A DNA stretch of 64,000 nt, taken from the NCBI RefSeq assembly GCF_030683065.1, contig NZ_JAUXMX010000029.1:62001-126000 (forward strand). Direction: 5' to 3'. Positions within the stretch are counted from its first letter, which is position 1; every line of letters begins with the position of its first letter. Under the pieces are notes generated by a model. The model ran no database searches and had not been told where the DNA came from. It saw only the letters and a list, made by a program, of their open reading frames with translations. Of the stretch, positions 53,699-62,425 are shown in pieces. The translations under genes were made by a program, and so were the position numbers. The DNA comes from Pseudomonas sp. (GTDB lineage: Bacteria; Pseudomonadota; Gammaproteobacteria; Pseudomonadales; Pseudomonadaceae).

Positions 53699-54346
53699 AT
53701 GACCAGCGAAACCCCAACCCCGTCGATCGATGTGCCGCTGACGACCACAGAAGCTCGAGTTCTGGGCTGCCTGATCGAAAAGCAGGCGACCACTCCAGAG
53801 GTTTACCCGCTGACCCTCAATGCCCTGGTACTGGCCTGCAACCAGAAAACCAGCCGCGAACCCTTGATGAACCTCAATGCCGGACAGGTCGGCCAGGGTT
53901 TGCGCAGCCTTGAGGGCCGAGGGCTGACGCGCCTGGTGATGGGCAGTCGAGCGGATCGCTGGGAACACCGTACTGACAAAGCGCTGGAATTGGTGGCAGC
54001 GCAAGTCGTCTTGGTAGGCTTGTTGCTGTTACGCGGGCCGCAAACGGTCAACGAATTGCTTACGCGCAGTAGTCGCATGTACACGTTCGAAGATGCGGCG
54101 CAGGTGCAGCACAACCTGGAGCGGCTGATCAGTCGCGGCCTGATCTGCCTGTTACCGCGCCAAGCGGGGCAGCGCGAAGAGCGCTATATGCACGTGCTGG
54201 GCGATCCGGCAGATATGCAGGCAGCCATGGAGGCGCGGGCCAGTGAGCCGGAACGGGCGACCACCAATGCCCAGCATGAAACTCGCCTGGATGTATTGGA
54301 GGCCCGGATTGCGGCCCTGGAAGAGCGGCTGGCGCAATTGGAGTAA
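53699..54346 (+). CDS. YceH / DUF480 family protein
   Basis: A 215-residue DUF480 protein: [42 protein letters not shown] and a second winged-helix with [25 protein letters not shown], then [19 protein letters not shown]-terminal coiled coil ([19 protein letters not shown]) is probably for dimerising. Two winged helices suggest nucleic-acid binding, but its role is not established. Own terminator; no operon partner. Confidence 0.9.
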   Translation: MTSETPTPSIDVPLTTTEARVLGCLIEKQATTPEVYPLTLNALVLACNQKTSREPLMNLNAGQVGQGLRSLEGRGLTRLVMGSRADRWEHRTDKALELVAAQVVLVGLLLLRGPQTVNELLTRSSRMYTFEDAAQVQHNLERLISRGLICLLPRQAGQREERYMHVLGDPADMQAAMEARASEPERATTNAQHETRLDVLEARIAALEERLAQLE

Positions 54347-54361
54347 AACGCTCAGGCGTGT

Positions 54362-54388
54362 AAAAGGTGCCCATTCGGGCACCTTTTT
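54362..54388 (+). terminator. Rho-independent terminator after yceH
   Basis: Eleven-bp stem AAAAGGTGCCC with GGGCACCTTTT, loop ATTC, then T, 15 bases after the stop. Confidence 0.93.
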
Positions 54389-54419
54389 CGGGGCGGCTCA
54401 TGTCTCATCGCTCGGGGCG

Positions 54420-54773
54420 TTAGCCAATGCGCTGGCCTGGGGTACGTTCAGCGCCACCTTCGGCGAGACGATTGGGGCCTACCCGATCGGCGCCATCCTC
54501 GGCGACACGCAGGCGCTGTTGCAGGCGTTCAGCGCCACCTTCGGCGAGACGATTGGGGCCTACCCGATCGGCGCCATCTTCGGCGACACGTAGGCGCTGT
54601 TGCAGGCGTTCGGCGCCACCTTCGGCCAGCGGAGTGTTACCAAAACCAATAACTGATTTGACGCTGCTGTCTTGGGCTTCGCCAAGCAGGGGTTGAGGGC
54701 TGCCTTGCGGCAAGGCGAATGCGCTAGCGGTCAGGCTGGTCAGGAACAGTGCGGTGATCATTTGCTTTTTCAT
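54420..54773 (-). CDS. Small secreted protein built of 27-residue AEGGAER-type repeats
   Basis: A 117-residue protein: signal peptide (ALFLTSLTASAFA), a short unique part to residue 48, then two copies of a 27-residue unit (LAEGGAERLQQRLRVAEDG and ADRVGPNR), then a broken third. The unit has inner repeats (AEGGAER, AEDGADR). ATG 54773 has GAGGAG upstream, and the signal peptide argues it is a real gene although the repeat leaves other frames open too. I recall small Pseudomonas proteins with AEGGADR-like repeats but no known function. Highly charged and without Cys; likely secreted and disordered. Confidence 0.7.
   Translation of the reverse strand: MKKQMITALFLTSLTASAFALPQGSPQPLLGEAQDSSVKSVIGFGNTPLAEGGAERLQQRLRVAEDGADRVGPNRLAEGGAERLQQRLRVAEDGADRVGPNRLAEGGAERTPGQRIG
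54446..54626. repeat. 81-bp tandem repeat (two full units plus 19 bp)
   Basis: Unit 1 is 54446-54526, unit 2 54527-54607, partial unit 3 starts 54608. Units 1 and 2 differ at few positions. As 81 is a multiple of three, copy changes keep the coding frame. Confidence 0.95.
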
Positions 54774-55111
54774 GTTCAGGCTCCTCGTGAGGGCGGTAAG
54801 TGACTACGAGGGCCATACTACCGATGAAAAACTGATGAAGAAGTTGCGTCTGGGCATGGTAATAATCGATGCGCTTGATAGTAAGGTTTAGCCGCTCTAT
54901 AACGGCCGTTACAAGTGCTTTAAAAGGACCTTTTGGGGACTGGCAATGACGCAGTTGGCTTGGTCTTTACTATCTATTTATTAGATGTGTTTACCCGGGG
55001 CGTGGTACAGCGCCTGATCGCAATAGTAGCTTTGCTTGAAATACTGAACGGGCGCTGCGTATTTTGTACGCATAGCCGTCCGTCTCCGGCCACATTCAAG
55101 GACCACAGCCA
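54774..55111. other. Intergenic region with no recognised gene
   Basis: About 340 bases, more AT-rich than the surroundings, between divergent genes. It must hold the promoters of the repeat protein and of the ligase gene; I see no convincing binding site or RNA. Confidence 0.5.
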
Positions 55112-56455
55112 ATGAACGCCCTCAGCCGCACTGCCATGGCCGAGCTACTGCGCGGTATCGATGAAGTCGAATGCGTGACCCCGGATCTGAACGGTGTACC
55201 GCGTGGCAAGGTGATGACCACCGAAGGTTTTCTTGAAGGCCGGCGTTTGCAGCTGGCCCGCGGTGTGCTGCTGCAGTGCATCATGGGCGGTTACCCGCCA
55301 CCGCGTTTCTATGGCGGCGACGACGGCGACCTGGCGCTGAATGCCGAGCCGACCCAGGTCCACCGCCTGCCCTGGAGCGATCCGCCGCGTGCGCTGGCGA
55401 TCTGCGATGCCGATGAGCTTGATGGTCGCAGCTCCGGCTTGTCGACCCGAGGCCTGCTCAAGCAGGTGGTGGCGAACTATGCGGCTCATGGTTGGCAGCC
55501 CGTGGTGGCAACCGAGTTGGAATTTTTCGTGTTTGCGCCTAACCCTGATCCGCAGCAGGCGTTTCAGCCGCCCGTAGGCCTGGATGGTCGGCGCGAGGAC
55601 GGCGGCAGTGCCTTCAGCATCAGCTCGAATAACGGTCTGCGGCCGTTCTTCAGTGAGGTCTATCGGTGTATGGCTGCGCTGGAATTACCGCGCGATACCT
55701 TTATGCACGAGATGGGCGTCAGTCAGTTCGAGATCAATCTGCTACATGGTGACCCCGTGCAGTTGGCCGATCAGACCTTCCTGTTCAAACACCTGCTCAA
55801 GGAGGTCGCCCTCAAGCATGGGCTGACAGTGGTGTGCATGGCCAAGCCGCTGGCCCATACCGCGGGTAGCTCCATGCACATTCACCAGAGTGTGGTTGAG
55901 CGGGACAGTGGCAGTAATATCTTCAGTGCTGCGGACGGCCAGGCGACGCCAGCTTTCTATCACTTCATCGCCGGCCAGCAAGCGGCGCTGGCGGACTTCA
56001 CCCTGCTGTTCGCGCCGCATGTGAACTCCTATCAGCGGCTTTGCCATCCTTTTGCGTCGCCGAATAATGCCTGTTGGTCGGAAGATAACCGCGCTGCAGG
56101 TTTGCGGATTCCAGCCAGTGCGCCGGTGGCGCGACGGGTAGAGAACCGCCTGCCAGGTGCCGATGCCAACCCCTATCTGGCATTGGCCGCTAGCTTGGCT
56201 GCCGGTCTCCATGGCCTTGAGCAGCAGTTGCAGCCAAGTGCGCCGATCCAGGGAGAGTTCGAGGTGCCAGATAAATTGACGCTACCCTGTACCATGCATG
56301 CCGCTATCGAGCGTCTGAGAAATAGTCGATTAGCCGTAGAACTGTTTGGTGAGGAATTCATCGAAGGCTACATCGCCAGCAAGACCCTGGAATTAAGCAG
56401 TTACTTTGACGAGATCACGCCTTGGGAGCGGCGCATTCTCGCCGCCCAGGCCTAA
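55112..56455 (+). CDS. Glutamine-synthetase-family ligase (gamma-glutamylpolyamine synthetase-like)
   Basis: A 447-residue type I glutamine-synthetase fold. Beta-grasp N-domain with VTPDLNGVPRGK; catalytic domain with ATELEFFVF, MGVSQFEINLLHGDPVQLADQTFLFKHLLKEVALKHGL, SSMHIHQSV, PHVNSYQRL, RIPASAPVARRVENRLPGADANPYLALAASL. The N-terminus and substrate regions differ from assimilatory GlnA and match the PauA/SpuI-type enzymes that join glutamate to polyamines. The location near the flagellar genes agrees with a PauA paralogue I recall in P. aeruginosa (PA3356). Substrate not proven. Confidence 0.88.
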   Translation: MNALSRTAMAELLRGIDEVECVTPDLNGVPRGKVMTTEGFLEGRRLQLARGVLLQCIMGGYPPPRFYGGDDGDLALNAEPTQVHRLPWSDPPRALAICDADELDGRSSGLSTRGLLKQVVANYAAHGWQPVVATELEFFVFAPNPDPQQAFQPPVGLDGRREDGGSAFSISSNNGLRPFFSEVYRCMAALELPRDTFMHEMGVSQFEINLLHGDPVQLADQTFLFKHLLKEVALKHGLTVVCMAKPLAHTAGSSMHIHQSVVERDSGSNIFSAADGQATPAFYHFIAGQQAALADFTLLFAPHVNSYQRLCHPFASPNNACWSEDNRAAGLRIPASAPVARRVENRLPGADANPYLALAASLAAGLHGLEQQLQPSAPIQGEFEVPDKLTLPCTMHAAIERLRNSRLAVELFGEEFIEGYIASKTLELSSYFDEITPWERRILAAQA

Positions 56456-56635
56456 TTCAATAACCTGAGTAATCCGCATTGCAGTCAAGTGCCATGAGCA
56501 GGCACGAGGGGCAATGCATTCGGGCTTTGCGTCCTGCGCTGTATGTTCCATACATGTATTAATTTGTGCGGTTATCGCCGCCGCGCCGTTCGTATTGAGC
56601 GGTTCCGTTGTCCATCAGGAGTTATTCGCAGAGTC

Positions 56636-57967
56636 ATGCGCCTTATCTGGAAGTCTTTTCGTTCGTTGTATTTTGCCACCCTGTTGATGCTGCTGGGCTC
56701 GGGTCTATTGAGTACCTACCTGGCGTTGCGCTTGTCTGAAACGGTGGACGGTCTATGGGTGGGTGCCTTGATGGCAGCCAACTATATCGGCCTGGTACTA
56801 GGCGGCAAGCTGGGACACCGGCTGATCGGTCGGGTCGGGCATATTCGCGCTTATGTGGCCTGTGCCGGGGTTGTTACGGCTGCCGTGCTGGGTCATGGCC
56901 TGACTGACTGGTTGCCTGCCTGGCTGCTGCTGCGCATGCTGGTGGGTCTGGCCATGATGTGCCAGTACATGGTGATCGAGAGCTGGCTCAATGAGCAGGC
57001 GGAAACCAGCCAGCGCGGTCAGGTCTTTTCCGGCTATATGGCTGCTTCCTACCTGGGATTGATTCTCGGGCAGTTGGTATTGGTAGTCCATCCGACCCTT
57101 GGCCTCGAACTGCTGATGCTGGTGGCGCTGTGTTTTGCCCTGTGCCTGGTGCCCGTGGCATTGACCCGCAGGTTACACCCGGCGCCCATGCGTCCAGCTT
57201 CACTGGAGTTGCGCTTTTTTATCAAACGGGTGCCTTTGTCGCTGACCACCATTGGCGTTGCCGGCTTGATGATTGGCTCGTTCTATGGTTTGGCGCCGCT
57301 CTATGCGACTCGCATGGGCTTATCCACTGAGCAGGTCGGTCTGTTCATGGGTAGCTGCATTTTTGCCGGTTTGGTGGTGCAGTGGCCGCTCGGCTGGCTG
57401 TCGGATCGCTATGATCGGGCTGGCCTGATCCGTGGCTGTGCGGTGCTATTGGCTCTGGCGGCACTGCCTCTGGCCTTGATGCCCGCAGCGGACTTATGGG
57501 TATTGCTCGGTGTCGGTTTCGTCATCGGGTTGTTGAAGTTCAGCCTCTACCCTCTGGCCGTGGCTTTTGCCAACGACCATGTCGAGGGCGAGCTGCGCGT
57601 CTCGCTGACTGCCATGCTGCTGGTTACCTTCGGTATCGGCGCCAGTATTGGCCCATTGTTGGCTGGCGTATTGATGCGCTTTTTTGGCGCCAACATGCTG
57701 TATGCCTTCATCTGTTGCTCGGCCCTGATTCTGATCTGGCGAGTGCGCCCGGATAAAGTCAGTCACCTGCACCAGGTCGACGATGCGCCACTGCATCACA
57801 TTGCGATGCCGGACAACATGACCAGCTCACCCCTGGTTGCTGCCCTTGATCCACGGGTCGACGAGCAGGTCGTGCAGGATCAGATGCTCGACGGCAATGC
57901 CGCCGAGATGCCCGCCGCTGGAGCGGTTGATGGTGTCGATCCGGATGAGCAGGCACCACGGCCGTGA
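56636..57967 (+). CDS. MFS transporter (YcaD-like)
   Basis: A 443-residue major-facilitator protein with twelve helices and a long hydrophilic tail after residue 370 (HLHQVDDAPLHHIAMPDNMTSSPLVAALDPRVDEQVVQ...). Seen: LYFATLLMLLGSGLLSTYLALRL, MVIESWLNEQAETSQRGQVFSGYMAASYLGLILGQ, typical of the YcaD subgroup. ATG 56636 gives the family N-terminus; a better ribosome-binding site (AGGAG) lies 13 bases away, a bit far. Overlaps the glycosyltransferase by four bases. Substrate unknown. Confidence 0.87.
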   Translation: MRLIWKSFRSLYFATLLMLLGSGLLSTYLALRLSETVDGLWVGALMAANYIGLVLGGKLGHRLIGRVGHIRAYVACAGVVTAAVLGHGLTDWLPAWLLLRMLVGLAMMCQYMVIESWLNEQAETSQRGQVFSGYMAASYLGLILGQLVLVVHPTLGLELLMLVALCFALCLVPVALTRRLHPAPMRPASLELRFFIKRVPLSLTTIGVAGLMIGSFYGLAPLYATRMGLSTEQVGLFMGSCIFAGLVVQWPLGWLSDRYDRAGLIRGCAVLLALAALPLALMPAADLWVLLGVGFVIGLLKFSLYPLAVAFANDHVEGELRVSLTAMLLVTFGIGASIGPLLAGVLMRFFGANMLYAFICCSALILIWRVRPDKVSHLHQVDDAPLHHIAMPDNMTSSPLVAALDPRVDEQVVQDQMLDGNAAEMPAAGAVDGVDPDEQAPRP

Positions 57968-58656
57968 CGCCGTTACTCAGCGTGATTATCCCGGTGCGCA
58001 ATGAGGCGGCGGCGCTGCCTTTGTTGCTGGCTGATCTGGCGCCGTTGCGTGCGGCGGGTGCTCAGCTGATTGTGGTGGATGGTGGCAGCAGCGACGCAAC
58101 TTGCGCGTTGGCGGCTATGCAGGCTGACCAGGTGCTCGAGGCGAGCGCGGGGCGCGCCCGGCAAATGAACGCCGGCGCCGCAAACGCGGTATCTGAGTAT
58201 CTGTGGTTCGTGCATGCCGACACCCGGGTCAGCGCTGAGTCAATTCAGCGCTTGTTGGCGGCATTGGCTGAGCGACCGATCTGGGGGCGTTTCGATGTGC
58301 GTTTGTCGGGTAGTGGCCTGGCTTTGCGCGTGATCGGTACGATGATCAATCTGCGCTCGCGGTTGACGGGTGTGGCATCGGGCGATCAGGCGATCTTTGT
58401 CGCCCGCGAGTCGTTTGCAGCACTGGGTGGTTATGCGGATATCCCCTTGATGGAAGACATCGAGCTCAGCAGGCGCCTGAAGCAACGAGTGCGTCCATGT
58501 TGCTTGCGCCCTGCGCTGTCAACATCAAGCAGGCGCTGGGAGCAAAACGGCATTTGGCGTACCGTGTTGTTGATGTGGCGTCTGCGGCTGGCCTACTACT
58601 GTGGCGCCAGCCCTGACCAGTTGGCGCAGCAGTATCATCGAGGGCCACCGCAATGA
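57964..58656 (+). CDS. Family 2 glycosyltransferase (TIGR04283-type)
   Basis: A 230-residue GT-A fold protein. Nucleotide site LSVIIPVRNEAAALPLLLADL and IVVDGGSSDAT, the metal motif WFVHADTRVS, and GDQAIFVARESFAALGGYADIPLMEDIELSRRLKQ. It starts at GTG 57964 inside the MFS stop (GTGA) and overlaps the DUF2064 gene by four bases. This transferase and DUF2064 proteins are often paired, but the sugar product is not known. Confidence 0.9.
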   Translation: MTPLLSVIIPVRNEAAALPLLLADLAPLRAAGAQLIVVDGGSSDATCALAAMQADQVLEASAGRARQMNAGAANAVSEYLWFVHADTRVSAESIQRLLAALAERPIWGRFDVRLSGSGLALRVIGTMINLRSRLTGVASGDQAIFVARESFAALGGYADIPLMEDIELSRRLKQRVRPCCLRPALSTSSRRWEQNGIWRTVLLMWRLRLAYYCGASPDQLAQQYHRGPPQ

Positions 58657-59270
58657 ATCTGTCTATTTCGTTACACATGCTGGCACGTGCGCCTGTACCC
58701 GGTCGGGTCAAAACCCGGCTGATTCCTGTGCTGGGCGACGAGGGCGCATGCGATCTGCAACGACTGTTGCTTGAGCGCGCACTGCAGCTTCCCCCGGAGG
58801 GGTTCAGTCAGCGGTTTTTGTGGCTGGATGATATCCCTGATGTCGAGCTGCAGGCGCTTGCCGCCCGGTTGAACTGGACGCTGGTTGAGCAGCCCGCTGG
58901 CGACCTGGGTGAGCGCATGCGCCTTATCGCGACCTTGGGTCTGGTGGAAAGCGATGCCGTGGTGCTGATCGGCAACGACTGCCCGGCACTGGATGGCGAC
59001 TACCTCAGCGCTGCTTGCGCAGCCTTGCACGGGCAGCCGGTAGTCGTGGGGCCAGCCGAGGATGGTGGTTATGTGCTGCTCGGCTTGCGCTGCGTCGATC
59101 ACGTGCTGTTCCACGCCATACCCTGGGGAACCGACCAGGTGTTGAGCATGACCTGCGAGCGACTGCAGCAGCTGGACTGGGGGCATCAGCTATTGCCGGC
59201 CTTATGGGATGTTGATCGCCCTGAAGACCTGCCGCGCCTGGCGACACTGGGTATTCGGGTCGAGGTCTGA
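58653..59270 (+). CDS. DUF2064 / TIGR04282 nucleotidyltransferase-like protein
   Basis: A 205-residue protein with ARAPVPGRVKTRLIPVLG (nucleotide-binding loop of GT-A pyrophosphorylase type), GERMRLIATLGLVESDAVVLIGNDCPAL, VGPAEDGGYVLLGL, and a C-terminal DVDRPEDLPRL. By fold it could make a nucleotide-activated sugar for the adjacent glycosyltransferase. Unproven. A four-base overlap ties the two together. Confidence 0.88.
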   Translation: MNLSISLHMLARAPVPGRVKTRLIPVLGDEGACDLQRLLLERALQLPPEGFSQRFLWLDDIPDVELQALAARLNWTLVEQPAGDLGERMRLIATLGLVESDAVVLIGNDCPALDGDYLSAACAALHGQPVVVGPAEDGGYVLLGLRCVDHVLFHAIPWGTDQVLSMTCERLQQLDWGHQLLPALWDVDRPEDLPRLATLGIRVEV

Positions 59271-59370
59271 GCGATCGTTCGCGGCCAGTTGGTCGTCCTT
59301 CTTCCCTCTGGTGGGGCCGCACGCCTAGACAAACACAGTGATCTCCTGTTTGTTGTGGTCGCTGCGTCAT

Positions 59371-59430
59371 TCGCGGCCAAGCCCCTCCCACAAGAGCGCT
59401 ACCGCACCGTAGGAGGGGCCTTGGCCGCGA
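59371..59430. repeat. REP-type element between the DUF2064 and flgZ genes
   Basis: TCGCGGCCAAGCCCCTCCCA and TAGGAGGGGCCTTGGCCGCGA, arms of 20-21 bases around 19 bases; same family as at 42.8 and 51.3 kb. The convergent 225-base gap holds nothing else. Confidence 0.88.
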
Positions 59431-59494
59431 GCCGTAGAATTACCCGGTTAGCTCGCGTGGTGATTTAGGCGGTGCGCCACGATAACGGTGGCTG

Positions 59495-60244
59495 CTAGAA
59501 CAAACCGTCGCTATCGAAGCGGCGGGCATCACGCTGCAGTTGGTAGACGAAGCGCTCAACCTGACGTTGCACCAGGCCGCTCATGCGATGGAAGCGAACG
59601 CCAGCAAAGGTCGTGTCGAGACTCTCTGCATACTCCACGTGGCGCAGCTCTACGGCAGTCATCATCGCGCCGAAGGGCAGGTTGGCGGTAAAGCGCTCAT
59701 ACACCTGACCTGAATGCAGGCTGCCCGCGACATTGCCTGGCAAGCGCAACTTGCAGCCTGTGGCGGAAATATCCAGCAGTTGCCCTGTGATGGGGCTGCG
59801 CAACTTGGCGCCGGCCAGTTCGATCTTGACCAGTTCGGATTGCTTGATTGGTGCCCTGTAGGCATTGCGACGCTGGTAGTAATGCACTTCTTCGGGTATC
59901 GGGCTGTAGTAGCAGCGCGCGCCCTGATGTTCTTCTATCTTTACCGGCTGCAGGCATTGCCAGGCCACCCGCACGCCTTCATGGAACGCCTCGATGTTAA
60001 AGGGTTCGCCATTTTGCAGAAAGCGCTCAGCATTGTTCGGGATCATTTCGTCAAGAATCAGACGGTTCTTGTCGCGATCAATTTCGATCAGGTAGCTCTG
60101 GAAACGTTGGCTGCGCTCGTGGAAGGTGATGACCAGCGGGTCGTGGTGCTGTTGCAGCTGACGCAGATTGGCGACGATTTCCACGGGGGCTTTGAGAACC
60201 TTCGGTGGTTGCGGGCCATCATCCTCGGAAAAGGGGTTGGACAC
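59495..60244 (-). CDS. flgZ: c-di-GMP-binding flagellar brake protein (YcgR/FlgZ, PilZ domain)
   Basis: A 249-residue YcgR-type protein. N-terminal YcgR domain ([47 protein letters not shown]), then PilZ domain with the c-di-GMP motifs RRNAYR and DISATGCKL. On binding c-di-GMP such proteins slow the flagellar motor. GTG 60244 gives [17 protein letters not shown], the expected N-terminus; the TTG seven codons earlier is less likely. Last of the flgMNZ set on this strand. Confidence 0.9.
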   Translation of the reverse strand: MSNPFSEDDGPQPPKVLKAPVEIVANLRQLQQHHDPLVITFHERSQRFQSYLIEIDRDKNRLILDEMIPNNAERFLQNGEPFNIEAFHEGVRVAWQCLQPVKIEEHQGARCYYSPIPEEVHYYQRRNAYRAPIKQSELVKIELAGAKLRSPITGQLLDISATGCKLRLPGNVAGSLHSGQVYERFTANLPFGAMMTAVELRHVEYAESLDTTFAGVRFHRMSGLVQRQVERFVYQLQRDARRFDSDGLF

Positions 60245-60326
60245 GGTCCAGAAATCTCCAGGCAAGTACGATGACGCTAGGATGCCGGCCTTGTGGCAGC
60301 ATTTCCCTGTGCCTTGTTATAAGTGT

Positions 60327-60800
60327 TCAGGCCTGACTAAGCGGGCGCTGCTGGGCGATTCTAGCGGTACTGCCGCGGCTGTCATAGAGGCTGGGGGTTT
60401 CGCCGCCACGAAGAATGCCGAGCATGGTGCGGGCTGAGGTCTGGTTGGAACGAATCAGGCGGCCATTACGCAAGTTGCCCGCTTGGCAGCGTTCTAGCAG
60501 CGCCTGCAACTGGTCGCCGCGCTCAAGCAGTTCGGCGCCTTGGCTGGAGCTGGAGCGTTCGGCAAGGGCTTGCAGGCCGGCGCGATCCGCGCTCAGTTGC
60601 AGACTGATCAACAGTTGACTGCGCGTCCGTCCGTGTTGGTCGAGTTTTATCAGTAGCGGTTGTTTGTTTTCCAGAATGCTTTGCAGGCGAACCAGATCGC
60701 GCTCGCCGAGGGCCTGGAATTCGTCATCGAGCAGTTCGAGCAATTGCTCGGCGCTGCCGATATCGTCGTTGAAAAGCTCAAGCAAGGTGGTGTCGTGCAT
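60327..60800 (-). CDS. flgN: Flagellar chaperone FlgN
   Basis: A 157-residue, almost wholly helical FlgN-type export chaperone for hook-filament junction proteins. Seen: LLELFNDDIGSAEQLLELLDDEFQALGERDLVRLQSILENKQPLL and a Ser/Thr-rich tail (NGRLIRSNQTSARTMLGILRGGETPSLYDSRGS) that in FlgN binds FlgK/FlgL. Downstream of flgM with an intervening repeat of about 156 bases. Confidence 0.9.
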   Translation of the reverse strand: MHDTTLLELFNDDIGSAEQLLELLDDEFQALGERDLVRLQSILENKQPLLIKLDQHGRTRSQLLISLQLSADRAGLQALAERSSSSQGAELLERGDQLQALLERCQAGNLRNGRLIRSNQTSARTMLGILRGGETPSLYDSRGSTARIAQQRPLSQA

Positions 60801-60872
60801 AGCAGGCTCTCAGATGTTAGCGGGCCGTAGCAGCGCTACTGTCCCGTAAGGCTAACACCCCGGCGCTGCCTT

Positions 60873-61028
60873 GAGCAGGCTGTTGAAGAACTAGCTGCGT
60901 GGGCGCTACGGCGTTAAAAATGTCCTAGAGTGCGAGCCCCGTCAAAATGCTCTTTTACAGCAGTAAACTCGCGTGCGGATCAAATCCGCCTTTTCGGCTA
61001 TTTTTGCCTCGCCTACGCTTTTCAACTG
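60873..61028. repeat. MITE-like repeat between flgM and flgN
   Basis: The ends read GCAGGCTGTTGAAGAAC and TTTTCAACTGTC, inverted relative to each other, and each is followed inward by a GCGTxGGCG and an AAAAAT block. I recall such elements with CTGTTGAA ends as frequent in Pseudomonas genomes. It splits an operon that is compact in relatives, ending nine bases before the flgM stop. Confidence 0.6.
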
Positions 61029-61037
61029 TCTACCAGA

Positions 61038-61370
61038 CTAGCGCTGGGATTCGAAGTCGAGCAGCTTGCTGGCAACGCGCTGGCTGTCGACCTGGTAACT
61101 GCCGTCAAGTATCGCCTGCTTGAGTTGCGCAACACGCTCTTTGTCGACGGTTGGCTGGTCAGCGAGTTTTTCACTGATTTTTTGCAATTGCTGCGCTTCG
61201 CGACTGAACTGCACGGACTCACCGCTCTTGCTGGCGTCTGCCTGCTGGGGTGACGGGCTAGTCGGCTTTTCGCTGATGGCTTCATTTCGGCCACCAGACT
61301 GAGCGCCGCCCACACGCCCTGAATTGACAGGGGTAGTGGCGTTGTTTAGCCGGTTGAAGTCGATGACCAT
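61038..61370 (-). CDS. flgM: Anti-sigma-28 factor FlgM
   Basis: A 110-residue FlgM: flexible N-terminus ([21 protein letters not shown]), then the FliA-binding helices [55 protein letters not shown]. It holds FliA inactive until exported through the finished hook. A near-perfect FliA promoter stands upstream. Confidence 0.93.
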   Translation of the reverse strand: MVIDFNRLNNATTPVNSGRVGGAQSGGRNEAISEKPTSPSPQQADASKSGESVQFSREAQQLQKISEKLADQPTVDKERVAQLKQAILDGSYQVDSQRVASKLLDFESQR

Positions 61371-61408
61371 GATGCAAAACCTCGAACAGTGTTTGGACGC
61401 TTGCCAGG

Positions 61409-61435
61409 TTCTCGGCGGTGTCTGCAGAAACTTTA
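61409..61435 (-). promoter_or_regulatory. FliA (sigma-28) promoter of flgMN
   Basis: On the minus strand TAAAGTTT (61435-61428), eleven bases, then GCCGAGAA (61416-61409). The consensus is TAAAGTTT-N11-GCCGATAA, so only one position differs. It ends 38 bases before the flgM ATG. Confidence 0.88.
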
Positions 61436-61565
61436 GAGAAAAAACCTGTTTTTCGACAATCCGTTTTTCAATTAACAGTTTAGCCGCTGTGTGAAAGAGC
61501 GCCAGAAAGCCGACTCAGGCGCAATATGCCAGAAACCATAGCGATAATCGTGCCGTGTATCACGG

Positions 61566-62348
61566 CTACATGGCGACTTCGACTTGGCCCGGGCCTATTA
61601 CCCGTGCCTTGACTACCCGTTTTGAACGTTGGTTGCGCACACTGATCTGTTTGCCGATGGCTCCGTCCGACAAGGCTTCGCCGGGCATGCGCACGCTCAT
61701 GTTACCGCTGCGCGCGCTGATCACCACCTGATCGCCTTTGCGGATCACCTCGGCCTGTTCGACGTTTGCTGGCGCCAATACCTGGTCCGGCTGCAGTGGG
61801 CGCGTCAGTTTTTTGCCGAGCGCCTGCTTGAGGCCTGTCAGATAGCCTTGATTAAGCAGGCCCACGTCACGCTCTACCAGGCTCACGTCCATCTCTGACA
61901 GTACAGCCTCACGCTTTAGCGGACGGATGGCGATGACCACTTCGCGGAACAGTCTCACCTGTCCTGGCACGAAAACCGTCCAGGGCGAGCTGCCGTCACA
62001 GCGTACCCGCATGGTGACACGGCCAATCGGTTGGGCAGGGCTTTCCAGGGTGGTAGTCAATTCCTTGTCGCACAGTGGCAGGCGTAAACGAGGGTCAATA
62101 CGGTTGATTTGAACCTCATGCCGGCCTTGAATTTCGCTGCGCTGCAGGTAATCAACCACCGCCTGTTCAAGAAAACTCTGGGTGGTGCCGATAAGCTGTT
62201 CAGGCGTGGTTGCCGCCGCAGGTGCTACGGGGCTGTAGCCGAGCGCGAGCAAAGCAGGTAAAACTGCTAGCCAATAACGGCCTCTTGTCGGTAGGTGTTG
62301 ATGCCTATGCCGATGAAGGTGTCTGAAAATTGTCGTTTCTGCGTTCAT
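61566..62348 (-). CDS. flgA: Flagellar basal body P-ring chaperone FlgA
   Basis: A 260-residue exported protein. A His- and Arg-rich start (FRHLHRHRHQHLPTRGR) precedes the membrane part (WLAVLPALLALGYSPVAPAA) of the signal peptide; the mature part has the SAF domain (LRPLKREAVLSEMDVSLVERDVG) and C-terminal domain (VEQAEVIRKGDQVVISARSGNMSVRMPGEALSDGAIGKQISVRNQRSKRVV). It helps FlgI form the P ring. ATG 62348 is the only start near the sigma-54 promoter. The N-region is unusually long and His-rich for a signal peptide. Confidence 0.92.
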   Translation of the reverse strand: MNAETTIFRHLHRHRHQHLPTRGRYWLAVLPALLALGYSPVAPAAATTPEQLIGTTQSFLEQAVVDYLQRSEIQGRHEVQINRIDPRLRLPLCDKELTTTLESPAQPIGRVTMRVRCDGSSPWTVFVPGQVRLFREVVIAIRPLKREAVLSEMDVSLVERDVGLLNQGYLTGLKQALGKKLTRPLQPDQVLAPANVEQAEVIRKGDQVVISARSGNMSVRMPGEALSDGAIGKQISVRNQRSKRVVKARVIGPGQVEVAM

Positions 62349-62359
62349 GACGAATGAGT

Positions 62360-62375
62360 AGCAAGGCGCGTGCCG
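62360..62375 (-). promoter_or_regulatory. Sigma-54 promoter of flgA
   Basis: On the minus strand CGGCACGCGCCTTGCT gives GG at -24 and GC at -12 with exactly ten bases between, matching GGCACG-N4-TTGCT. It fits RpoN/FleQ control of early flagellar genes in Pseudomonas. The start of transcription would fall at the flgA ATG itself. Confidence 0.75.
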
Positions 62376-62425
62376 CCTGCTACGCTTTGTATAACGTGCG
62401 AGACTCAAAACAGAGAGGTTTGGGC

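Noticed and set aside
54446..54626. CRISPR array
   Set aside because: Units are directly adjacent 81-bp copies with no variable spacers, and they code for a protein repeat.
62376..62425. Sigma-54 promoter for cheV
   Set aside because: No GG-N10-GC pair on the plus strand; only a weak TATAAC at about 62390.
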